Assembly: GCF_963576675.1 (NCBI RefSeq)
Contig: NC_088911.1
Coordinates: 85,403,256 to 85,467,255, forward strand
Origin: Euphorbia lathyris
Taxonomy: Eukaryota > Streptophyta > Magnoliopsida > Malpighiales > Euphorbiaceae
Direction: 5' to 3'
Length of the DNA stretch: 64,000 bases
In this document: positions 22,880-33,155 of the stretch, one piece after another
Position numbering within the stretch: position 1 is the stretch's first letter
Layout of the letters: each line of letters begins with the position of its first letter
Translations under genes and position numbers: made by a program
Notes under the pieces: model-generated
What the model was told of the DNA's origin: nothing
Database searches by the model: none
What the model saw: only the letters and a program-made list of their open reading frames with translations

Positions 22880-24802
22880 ATGCCTCCTAGGAAGAACACG
22901 GAGAAAGATCCCATCCCATCGGACTCCGAGGAGAGTCAAAATCAGAACCGGGATCAGAGCAACGAACCCGGCATGCCTGAAGGTTGTGCGGCTGAGACCA
23001 TGAACAATAGCGGAGGTGCAACCCAACAACCTCAAGGCCCACCCATATTCGACATGGCACCATTTTTAGCAAAACTAGAGAAGCAGATCAACCAATTTCG
23101 ACATGGATTTTCGCAATCCATGAGAGAAAGTTATGAGGATGTGTGCAAGGCAATGCAAGCCAACAACGAGGCGGTGAACAATTCCAACAAGGGATCGACT
23201 CTCGAGGAAAGGATCGTTGATTTAACCGGAGAGATCAGCAAAATCCCGGAAAAGTGTGCCGAGCTGTTCACACAAAGGTCGACATCTCAAGGACCGGTAG
23301 ACGGTGGGAAAAAAGCACCGACATCAGGAACTGGGGAAAGGTATACCCCGCCACCAGCTCGAGAAGAGAATCTCAGGTTCAATGAGCGCGGTGACAGGAT
23401 CAGCCCAAAACCTATTCAGGTCCCGCCGCCTCAACAACAGATTAGATCTCATACAGGACCTAGTAACCATACCGAACATTACGAGGAAAGCTATGCTCGT
23501 AATGTGGGGGGCAATGTGAGACAAGCCAACTTTCACCCACAACGGACGACGCATACACGCATGGAGCCCACCAACAACTTGGGAGAGGCCCAACGCATAA
23601 GAAACATCGTCCAAGAGATCTATGGGCCAGCCGTGAGGGAAGTATACTGACCCGAGTTCCAGAAACCATATCCACGGCACTATGATCAGCTATATCCTTT
23701 ACCCCACAATTTTAGAGTACCCGATTTCGCTTTATTTTCAGGAGAAGAAGGGCAATCCACTGTGGAGCACATGGCACGCTTCACCTTTCAGTGCAGCGGT
23801 TTGAGTATGGACACGAACTTCGACATGTTACGCTTGCGGCTATTCCCAGGTTCACTAACGGGACCAGCTTTCTCTTGGTACACCACCTTACCATCCGGAT
23901 CCATTCATGGATGGGAACAAATGGAAAGACTGTTCCACAACCAGTTCTATCGAACGGAGCCCGAGATCTGTGTTGCGGAGCTGTCCCGAATGACGTAACG
24001 ATATGGAGAACCGGTTGAAAATTTTATCAACCGATTCAAAAAGATGCGACATCATTGTCGAATCAACATCCCCGAGGTCGAGTTCGTGAAGATTGCCCAA
24101 CGTGGGTTGGAATTCGAAAACCGAAAGAAATTTCAGGGGATAGATTTCCGCGACTACTACGAGTTGGTGGCCAAGGTTTCAGAATACGAGGAGTTGATGA
24201 GGGAAGATCATCGACGCAAGAAGAACTCTGTAGGAAGCTACCAAGGGGATGTACAAACGCATGAGGTAGCCATTGCCGACTTAACGAACACTGGATCTCG
24301 AACATGTCCCGTGTTGGTAAAGAATCCCAAAGCACCCGAGCTAGTTAAAAGGATCCCAACCACTCAATATACGTTTAACGTCTCGAAGACGGAAGAGATC
24401 TTCGACTACCTGCTAAAGGAGCAGTTCATCACATTACCTCCTAGACATGTGATCCCATCCAAAGAAGAAATACACGGACGAAACTACTGTAAGTATCATG
24501 ACAACTGGAGCCACAACACTCAAGCATGTTTTGGTTTTAGAAACGCCGTGCAAGATAGGATTAACCGCGGGATACTCCAATTCCCGGAAAAGAAGGAAAG
24601 CATGCTGATCGACGAGGACCCATTCCCGGTAGCTAATATGATCAATGCCACTTCACTAGTGTGGGGGGGGGGGGGGGGCAAAGGAAAGCAACATCACGAC
24701 CTTAGGACCCGACAGATATGGGTACCAAAAGCAACGCCATCTAAGTTGGAGGACAGCTCAAAGGAGTCACGAAACGCAAAGAAAAGAGAAGTGCAACAAT
24801 AA
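22880..24802 (+). pseudogene. Tat gag with in-frame stops
   Basis: This frame from ATG 22880 encodes a hydrophilic N-terminus and the retrotransposon gag domain (VPDFALFSGEEGQSTVEHM ... FPGSLTGPAFSWY ... FHNQFY), then a zinc-knuckle-like CKYHDNWSHNTQACFGFR near 24487-24540. Gag forms the particle and binds element RNA. In-frame stops occur at 23648 (TGA), 23996 (TAA) and 24800 (TAA), each one C-to-T step from Arg or Gln codons. A run of 16 G at 24663-24678 is unusual for coding sequence. Confidence 0.93.
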
Positions 24803-24814
24803 CGGCCACGTTTC

Positions 24815-25789
24815 GTGACACCCTCGAGCACGTCGCTCCTCAATCAATGGCAATTGAATAGCCACAAGAAATTCCCAAAGCCTCTCTCCAGGAATGCAAA
24901 GAGAAGATTAAGGAAAAGAGAGGCAGAAAAGAGAAATAGTCAAAAGGAGTCATCCAGCGTCAACTCCAACGATGCGAAAAGAGGAGGAAAAAACCAAGAG
25001 AAGAACCTCCAGATCCGGGTCGGAGATTTCATCATACGGGTAGATTGTGCAGCTACCTCTTTAATCTTACCTTCGGATTTTAGAAGCGAAGACATCAAGA
25101 AAGAATTCCCCAAGCCCAAGTACAAGGAGCAAGAAGACGCAGCACCGAAGGCATCGGGTGAAGAGGGCATGAAGAGGGTTTACTTTGACAAACCCACTCC
25201 AAGGATGACTCGCCATATCAAACCTCTATACGTCAAGGCTCATGTAGATGGCAAACCAATCTCTAGAGTGCTCATCGACAATGGATCAGCCGTTAACATC
25301 ATGCCTATGAAGATGGTCCTAGCCTTAGGGAAATCAGAGGAAGATATAATCTCATCAGAGGTGTCAGTTTCAGCCTTCACGGGAGAAATTGCAAAGACAT
25401 ATGGTGTCCTGCCTTTGGAGCTCACCGTTGGCTCTCACACCGCCATGGCTGCTTTCTTCGTGGTTAATTCAACTGCGAGCTATCAGGCGCTTTTAGGGAG
25501 GGATTGGATTCATTCCAACTCATGCATCCCCTCGTCATTACACCAATTCCTTCTATTTTGGAAAGGAGACGAGGTGGAAGTTGTTCGGGCAAACGAGAAG
25601 CCATTCGAAGCTTACTCCGATGTGGTCGAATCCAGACTCTACGAGGAATCTGTTGGCCCAATCCGAGTTGGGTCCAATCACAAAGAGAAATCATGCGAAA
25701 AAGAGATTAAGAATATCCTAAGGCCAACGACAATCGTGCCCCGTCGAAGGCCATTCTGTGATGAGCCGATAATCGAAGAAATTCCATGA
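24815..25789 (+). pseudogene. Tat gag-pol junction with aspartic protease
   Basis: Continuing in the gag frame, a basic linker is followed by the retropepsin-like protease: VDGKPISRVLIDNGSAVN near 25250-25300 holds the catalytic Asp, here DNG in place of the usual DTG or DSG. ALLGRDWIHSN at about 25490 is the conserved second half. The protease cleaves the polyprotein. The frame ends in a TGA at 25787, and RT starts in another frame, so at least one frameshift lies between 25789 and 25885. Confidence 0.92.
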
Positions 25790-25884
25790 TTAAGACAATA
25801 TCTGGAAAAGAAGCGGTAGCTTCAGCCGCTATATCAAAACTGAATGCGTAACAACTAGCGGAGAAACTGTATCGAGAAAACGAT

Positions 25885-27756
25885 ATGAGGGTCTCAGAAA
25901 TCGAAACACCCAAAGGAATAACAGAACTAGATCCTCAAGGAGAAGAAATCCAATTACAAGATCTGAAAAGGGCGAACCCGAAGTTAGAAGATGAAGGTTC
26001 CATGGCAGTCGACCCTCTAGACGAAGTAAACCTAGGGACAGAAGAGGAACCTCGGGTTACATTCGTCAGTAGCTTACTACGCCCAACGTTGAAAGAAGCC
26101 ATTATCACTTTGCTTCAGGAGTTCAAAGACTGTTTCGCTTGGAATTATGATGAAATGCCCGGGTTGAGCAAGGACGTAGTGGAACATAGATTGCCAATCA
26201 AACCGGAGTTCAAACCCTTTAAGCAACCAACAAGGAGAATGAGCAAAGAGGTTGAAAGCAAGGTGAAAGAGGAGATAGAAAAGCTTTTCAAAGCTAAGTT
26301 CATCAGACCAGCAAAGTACGCCGTATGGCTATCTAACGTCGTGCCTGTAGTGAAAAAGAACGGCAAACTACGCGTATGTGTAGATTTTTGCGATCTAAAT
26401 TTAGCCACGCCAAAAGACATCTATGTGATGCCTATAGCCGACATGTTAGTAGATGATGTGTCTAAAAATGAATCAATATCTCTGTGTGATTGCTATGCGG
26501 GATATAACCAAATCCCCATTGCCGAAGAAGACATTGCAAAAACGGCATTTCGATGCCCAGGGTCAATCGGCACGTTCGAATGGGTCGTCATGCCATTCGG
26601 TTTAAAGAATGCCGGCGCCACATACCAAAGAGCAATGAATGCCATCTTTCACGATTTACTCGGCACCTCTATGGAGGTATACGTGGACGACATCGTTATC
26701 AAGTCCAAGCGAGAAATGGAACATGTCGGCCATTTGAGGAAGAGCTTCGAGCGGATGCGTAAGTACAACCTAAAGCTCAACCCTCTGAAGTGCGCCTTCG
26801 GGGTCAAATCAGGGAACTTTCTCGGATTCTTAGTCCACCAAAGAGGAATCGAGATTGACGACAATAAGGCAAAAGCAATCAAAGAAGCACAACCTCCGAA
26901 GAACAAGAAGGAGTTGCAGCGGTTCTTGGGCCAAGTAAACTACTTGAGACGATTCATATCAAACTTGGCTGGAAAATCCAGAGCCTTCTCAGATCTGTTA
27001 AGACTCAAAGACGAAGAAAGCTTCAAGTGGGATGACAAGCATCAAGCAGCGTTCGAAGAGATCAAAACTTACTTGAGCAACCCACCCGTGTTAATGCCAC
27101 CAAGGGAGGGTACTCCACTCAAGCTCTATATATCAGCAACCGACGAGTCAATTGGGTGCTTGCTTGCCCAAGACAATGCAAACCGTCATGAACAAGACGT
27201 CTACTATCTAAGTCAAACATTGCTATCGGCAGAGACGAGGTACATCCCAGTTGAGAATACGTGCTTAGCCCTCTACTTCGCTTGCACAAAGTTGAGGCAT
27301 TACTTGCTCAAAGCGAGAGTTTATGTGATTGCTAGCACCGACTTGATCAAATACATGCTCAACCAGCCTATCCTCTCAGGAAGAATAGGAAAATGGTCAC
27401 TAGCACTGGCCGAGTTCACATTGGTGTATCTCCCGCAATCCTCGATAAAAGGGAAAGCAATTGCAGATTTTGTGGCCGACCACCCAACCAACTTTCAATA
27501 TCCCGAAGAAGCAGAACTGCCAATTTACCTGACGCACAAAGAACCGTGGCAGTTGAAGTTCGATGGTTCAAGCACAGACAGTTCCAACGGGGCAGGAGTG
27601 ATCATCACAGCCCCATCCGGGACTAAGACAATATTAGCGGTAAACTTGGATTTTGAATGTACGAACAACCAGGCTGAATATGAAGCTCTAATCATCGGCT
27701 TAGAAATCTTGATAGACCTAGGAGCTAAAGAGGTCAAGATTTTCGGTGATTCATAA
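25885..27756 (+). pseudogene. Tat reverse transcriptase, RNase H and second RNase H
   Basis: In this 623-codon frame, RT spans about residues 100-370 with KKNGKLRVCVDFCDLN, MPFGLKNAGATYQR and the active-site YVDDIVIKS near residue 265. The gypsy RNase H begins near residue 412 (LKLYISATDESIGCLLAQ). A second, archaeal-type RNase H starts near residue 555 (WQLKFDGSSTDSSNGAG, NNQAEYEALIIGL, KIFGDS). The frame stops at TAA 27754, where the conserved phrase expects GDSQLV. This core copies the element RNA and removes the RNA strand. Confidence 0.95.
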
Positions 27757-28251
27757 TTGGTTATCCGGCACCTAACAGGAGAATATAAATGCTCAAGTTT
27801 ATCTTTGCTACCTTATTTCGCATTTGCAATTCAACTTCTGGAAATGTTTGATGAGGTCAGTTTGGAGCATATTCCAAGAAATGACAACTGGGAAGCTGAC
27901 GAGTTAGCCCAAATCGCTTCTGGAATGAAAATCTCCAAAGATACAGCATACAAAGTCGTTATCATCAGAAGACAGGGCCATCCTTCCCTGGCGGATAGAG
28001 GCGTCCAGTTTGAATCATTCGACATCGATATTAACTTAGCTCAAGATTGGAGGAAACCATTCATCGATTACCTCAATGATCCTTCCAAAAAAGTAAAATA
28101 TTCACTAAGCATTCAATCTCAAAGTTACATGTTGATGGAAGGTGATTTGTACCGTAAGAGCTACGACGGAATGCTACTCAAATGCCTCGGTTTCCCAAAA
28201 GCAATGGAGGTCATGAAGCAAGTCCATGAAGGCATATACGGAGCTCACTAA
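27757..28251 (+). pseudogene. Tat second RNase H end and integrase zinc domain start
   Basis: Same frame as RT. LVIRHLTGEY and HIPRNDNWEADELAQIASG complete the archaeal-type RNase H, and EGIYGAH holds a zinc-binding His of the integrase N-terminus. A TAA at 28249 interrupts at the expected Gln. It would be read as one protein with the flanking segments if both TAA codons were CAA. Confidence 0.9.
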
Positions 28252-28263
28252 TCAGGAAGGAGA

Positions 28264-29388
28264 ATGCGGTGGCTTATTAATCGCCATGGGTACTTCTGGC
28301 CCACGATCCTACGAGATTGCATCACGTATGCGAAGGGTTGCAAGAAGTGCCAATTGTATGGCCAAGTCCAACGAGTGCCCTCAGAAGAGTTACACTCAGT
28401 TGTGAAACCATGGCCTTTTAGAGGATGGGCTATCGATCTAATTGGGAAAATATTTCCAGCTTCATCAAAAGGCCATTGTTTCATCATAGTGGCCACAGAT
28501 TACTTCTCCAAGTGGGTAGAAGCAGCACCAATGAAGCAAGTCGGCCAAGCACAAGTAATACAGTTCATCAAAGAGAACTTAATTCATAGATTCGGAATTC
28601 CAGAATCCATTACCACGGATCAAGGAACCATGTTCACATGCGAAGATATGAATGAGTTCGTGGAAGAATACGGGATTAAGTTGATTCATTCCACTCCATT
28701 TTATGCACAAGCGAATGGTCAAGCTGAGGCGTCCAATAAGATCCTGATCCAAATCTTGGAGAAGATGCTAGAAGACAATCCTAGGGAGTGGCATAAAGTT
28801 CTCTCAGAAACGCTCTGGGCTATGCGAACGTCTAAGACACGAGCGACCGGAGTGAGTCCATTTTTCCTAACGTTTGATCATGATGCAATAATACCATTGG
28901 AAGTCATTGTGCCTTCATTACGAGTAATGCGTCAGAATGACTTGGAGCCAGACAATTATGTACAAGCCATGACCATGGAACTAGAAGATCTGGACTACGA
29001 AAGGCAAAAAGCGCTCGATTGTATGATGATCCAAAAGAAGAAAGTGGAAGACGTGTACAACAAGAAAGTAAAAAAGAAAAGCTTCAGAGAAGGCGAGCTA
29101 GTGTGGAAGCTAATTCTGCCAATCGGGACGAAGGACCGTGAGCTTGGGAAGTGGTCGCCCAACTGGGAAGGACCATTTCAAATCCACAAGGTGCTTCCCG
29201 GGAACACGTATTGGTTGAAGAGCTTGGGCGGAGAACCACACAGGAGATACATTAACGGCAAATACTTGAAGAAATATTTCCAAAGTATGTGGGACATAGT
29301 TAATGTAGCAGCCAGCCCGCGAGACGCAGAAGAAGCTCAACTACGCGCGGCGTACACCACAGACGCCACGCGCAAAATGCATCAATAA
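28264..29388 (+). pseudogene. Tat integrase
   Basis: The frame continues the integrase: CKKCQLYG completes the zinc-binding motif. The DDE core follows with WAIDLIG (first Asp), ITTDQGTMF (second Asp) and NGQAEASNKIL (Glu). A C-terminal domain with PNWEGPFQIHKVL binds DNA; no chromodomain is present, as expected for Tat. The last ~17 codons are written in the CGCGGCGT repeat array, so the protein tail has been extended into, or replaced by, repeat sequence. Confidence 0.95.
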
Positions 29389-29735
29389 GACGTTTCAAGA
29401 TCAGGAGCACCAACACACGGGGCGTGCATTCCAACACGCAGGGCGCTCCCTCTTTACGCAGGACGTAAAACCAGACGTGCGTAGAAGATGTACTTCAGGA
29501 GCACGAACACGCGAGGCGTACACTTCCATACGCGGAGCGTACACCAAACACGCAAGGCGCTCCTCCTATACGCAGGGCGTGTACTAGACGTGCATAGAAA
29601 ATATACTCCAGGAGCAAGAACACGCGGGGCGTAAAACCAAATACGCCACGCGTATTCATCATCGAGAAAGCGCTTCAGGATCAGGAGCACAAATACGCGG
29701 GGCGTATTCAGGTACACGCAGAGCGTATGCGCTTT
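29340..29735 (+). repeat. GC-rich CACGC-GGGGCGT array behind Tat pol
   Basis: It has the same motif as in U3, with CAGGAGCACNAACACGCG recurring at about 29403, 29496, 29610 and 29681. Spacers such as CATCAATAAGACGTTTCAAG match the LTR array, so it is an expanded copy of LTR sequence. It lies between pol and the end of the antisense gene. Confidence 0.88.
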
Positions 29736-29991
29736 TTTTTTGGGCATTTACAATTTTTCAAAGCATTTGTATATTTTCTTCGCAAGTGCTATAAATGTTC
29801 ATCAATAAAAGAATAAGTGTGCCATGGCCACAAATAAATAATAAAAAAAAATATAGATGACCTAGCAAATGTTCAAGCGGCAATCAACTCACAAAATAAT
29901 GTCCATTTGTGCTACACAAATAAATAAATGAATGAATGAGCGTACAAACTCAAAACAAAGAGGGAAAGTAAGGGCAACCTGTGAACATACC
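29736..29991. other. Short spacer behind the antisense gene
   Basis: AT-rich with CATCAATAAAAGAATAAG near 29800 on the plus strand, possibly a polyadenylation signal for the sense transcript. No gene is seen. Confidence 0.4.
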
Positions 29992-30714
29992 TCAAGGAAA
30001 CAAACAAAAATCAGGCTTTGGGTATTTTGCCCAAGATTCACAAAGTTTGGAGGCAGCCTCTTTGTGTTGCTCGCTCTGTCGGTGCCATGCCAACATCTCA
30101 TCATAATGATTGGCCAATCGATCTTTCTCACGGGCCAGCTCTTCCTCCATCCGCGGGAAACAAGCTCTAAACCCGGAACTGGCTCTAACCATTTCTGCTT
30201 TAGACGCTCGAGCTTCAGCCACCTCCTTCTCCAATACCAAAAGACGCTCCTCTACAGCTGCAATTTTGGCTAACCGTTGCCTATCCGCTTCTTCAGCGTC
30301 AACCAAAGCATTAAATTTCTTGCTATAGGACTCGAGCTCCGCCATTTTTGATCTAACCCGAGCTGCAAGACCCGTTGCCACGTTTTTCTCAGTAACATAG
30401 GACTGATAGCAAAACAACACATGGTTCTTGGTGGATTTCAACGGCTCAGTCTTGAAAGGATGAGCACACGCACCCATCATTAGATCAAAATCAGTCATTG
30501 CCCTTGCAATACGGGTGGGAGTCCAGGAATCAAGAGGAGAAGCAACGAGCTTGCTAAGATTGGCACGAGCGTCACTCAACGAGTCATCACTAGGCAAGGA
30601 TGAGTCAGCTGCAGCAGTAGACGGTCCTTTCAAAAATGAAAAATCCAAACCGACAAAAGGATTATCAACTTTAAGACCGACAGGGACCAACAAAGGACGC
30701 ACAAGAGCTGATTC

Positions 30715-30803
30715 CTGCCATATTTCAGCAATTCAATCAATCAATCTAAACAATTTATCTCAAGCAGGACTCATAAGTAACAGATTAGCAAGATCATACA
30801 AAC
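30715..30803 (-). other. Intron 2 of the antisense PMD gene
   Basis: On the minus strand, CAG|GTTTGTATG is the donor and AAATATGGCAG|GAATC the acceptor. It is 89 bp and in phase 0. Confidence 0.75.
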
Positions 30804-31171
30804 CTGAGACAATGGCGCAAGGACCAGTCGGTTCAGAGAAGACGCGGAAGGAAGATGGGTTCGTGCTGGAAGTTGCAATGGAGTCATAGCCACCTCAGTC
30901 GAGTCCTCGTCAAGAGACAAAGTGCCGAGCGAAGACGTCAAGTTCCAACGTGCCCCCAGTTGATCCAGCGTCTCATCCTCAAAACCGAAGTATAGGCCCT
31001 CGTCGGAGTCGTCTTCTTCTTCCATTTGTCTCGCGGAAGGCCCTGCAGCAATAGCCACCCACTCTCCTTCATCCATCATGATTGCCTTTCCTTTCCCCTT
31101 GTCGTTGGCGTCAAGCTCATTCGGAGCTAGGAAATTCGGATTGTTGTCTTTCCCTGAGCTACCGCTTGAGT

Positions 31172-31196
31172 CTACAAAAAGAGATAAAAAATATTA

Positions 31197-31259
<63 letters not shown>

Positions 31260-31266
31260 AGCTTAC
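31172..31266 (-). other. Intron 1 of the antisense PMD gene, with (TA)n
   Basis: On the minus strand the donor is TTG|GTAAGC and the acceptor CTCTTTTTGTAG|ACTC. The 95-bp intron is mostly a (TA)n run at 31199-31256. Joining keeps the frame (phase 1: GTTG + AC). Confidence 0.85.
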
Positions 31267-32555
31267 CAACAGGAGGGATACAATGCTGAAAAACGGTCTC
31301 CCACCAAGCATCAAACGAAGGTTGATCCGATCCAAGCAGAAGTGGTCCCTGATCATATCCCGCATCCAGAACCGCAGCCGCTATGTCTTCATCACTAGCC
31401 CCACACCGCTGTGAAGGGGTAGGAAATGGGAGTTGCCCCGGGAGAGATTGGAAAAAGCCTAACTGACGTGCCCAAAGACAGGGTGCATATAAGGTCAAAC
31501 CAGGGTTTGATGAGCGAGAGATTCTAGTTCGGTTCACCCCATGGTGTAACCGACGTGTCGCACATACCGTCATCCACCATTCAGCACCTTCATGGGGGGG
31601 GGGGCAGCGGACAAGTAAGAGAGAGCCCAAGATGGTAGACACGAGTCATCTTTTTCCCAAAAAAGAAACAGCTTGTTATGAGTAGATGGCACCAAAGTAC
31701 GAAGAAATCTCACAACTACACTAACAGCCAAACTCGAAGAGCTGTAGCAAAGGTCCACGCCAAGATGTCCCGAAGTCTCCATTGACGAGGCGGTGGCCAG
31801 ATGAGGGAAATAAATAAAAAGCCACAGCTGCAGCAGCCACAAACCACCTCTAGGTTTTATGAATGGTCTATCCTCAACAGTAAGAGCTAGACGGTGGAAT
31901 GTTGAGGCCAACAACATGGTGCCAAGAGCTAAACGACGGCCCGAAGCCAGAGCCTTAGCAATGATCAATATTTCTGCAGTAGGTTTGAGGCCTAACGGCT
32001 CAAAAATATAATTGCTAAGCATCATCCACAGAAAATGCACATGATCCTCATCATCCAATTCCCTCTTGTCCAATTTCCTTCTGATCATTTGGACATAAGT
32101 CCTGGCCTCTTTGGATAAGATAGCCTTCACTTCAGGAAACACATTCGTCTCAACACAACTCGGGACCTCCTCTCCGATAATAGGCAACCCCGTCAAAGCC
32201 ACTACATCACGTAAGGTGATAGACATGGGACCCATCGGAAGAATCAACGAATTACACACCGGCGACCAATAATTCAGCACCCCCTCCAGTACATTCACAC
32301 AAGGAGTAATTTCATGACGGGTCAGACGAATAAAATCCCTAATGCCAACTTGGTTCCAACACTCGCATATCTCGGCTCTAGGCGATCTATAAGGTCATTC
32401 CATCCAATGTAACAGCGAGGAAATATCAGTCCTTTCTTACTTGCAGGGAATTGATAAGTTTTTCTATGGAAGGCCAATTCGGTAGAACTGCTCATGGGAT
32501 ATGGGGGTAAAGGGGAATTATTCGCAGCAACAGGGCTAATAGTAAAGACACTATC

Positions 32556-32647
32556 CTGAAATTGAAGTATAAACACGATCAATTAAAGCCTATAGATGCT
32601 ACCTTCAAATACATGATCAGGAAATTGCAAAGTTCATTGAAAATTAC
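32556..32647 (-). other. Possible 5' intron of the antisense gene
   Basis: GAG|GTAATTTTC (donor, 32648/32647) and CTTCAATTTCAG|GATAG (acceptor, 32556/32555) bound a 92-bp candidate intron. The exon upstream would be 5' leader or N-terminal coding sequence; I could not fix a start codon. Confidence 0.45.
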
Positions 32648-33134
32648 CTCCTGCAAGCCAAGTGTTATGCCTAAGCGAGAATCAGCGCGAATGGTGTCAG
32701 AATATGAACACGCAGCTGAGACAGACAGACACAAAACATTCAGCAATACAATCACATTCACACATGGTAGCTCTAAAATTCTTATATTTAATTCCAATTC
32801 AATTTATCAGCTTTTTCAATGAATATGATTCTACATACACAAAAGCAAAAGAAAAAGAAAGAAAATAGAAAAGAAAAATAGTTCGCATACCCATATTTGG
32901 AAAATTGAAAGCTTGATTCTGAATGCTTGCTGAGCTTCAGGAAAGAAAATGGCAGAAACAAAAAAAAAAGAATAACAAAAGAGGAAGAAGAGTTGTAGGC
33001 AGATTAAGATGGAGAGTTCTAAGGAATTCAAATTCCAAAAATCCTGCAGGATTCTTTTCTCTATTATCTTAAAAAGAGAAAATATTTAATAAAACTTCTT
33101 TTGTACATAAATTTTATTTTCGCTACTTCATTTA

Positions 33135-33155
33135 TGCACAAAAGAGAGGGGCAAT
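33135..33155 (+). promoter_or_regulatory. Polypurine tract of the Tat element
   Basis: CAAAAGAGAGGGGCAAT directly abuts the 3' LTR start TGTTGGCCC. Confidence 0.8.

Larger units (their letters stand above)
29992..32555 (-). pseudogene. Antisense spliced plant mobile domain (PMD) gene in Tat element
   Basis: Three coding exons read on the minus strand: 32555-31267, 31171-30804 and 30714-about 29992, separated by short GT-AG introns. The first exon encodes an aminotransferase-like plant mobile domain (WNDLIDRLEPRY, RLTRHEITPCVNVLEG, MGPMSITLRDVVALTGLPI, LYAPCLWARQLGF). The second is acidic (DEGEWVAIAAG, EEEDDSDEG). The third has a long coiled coil rich in EEADRQRLAKIAAVEERL-like heptads. Splice phases join the frames exactly. 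Together about 790 residues, against the element's own strand. PMD proteins such as MAIN/MAIL act in the nucleus on silencing; their role in transposons is not established. Two frame breaks (about 32364, and the poly-G/C tract 31594-31604) disable this copy. Confidence 0.85.

Noticed and set aside
31199..31256. (TA)n run as a possible recombination or origin signal
   Set aside because: It lies inside a well-supported intron of the antisense gene and is an ordinary microsatellite.
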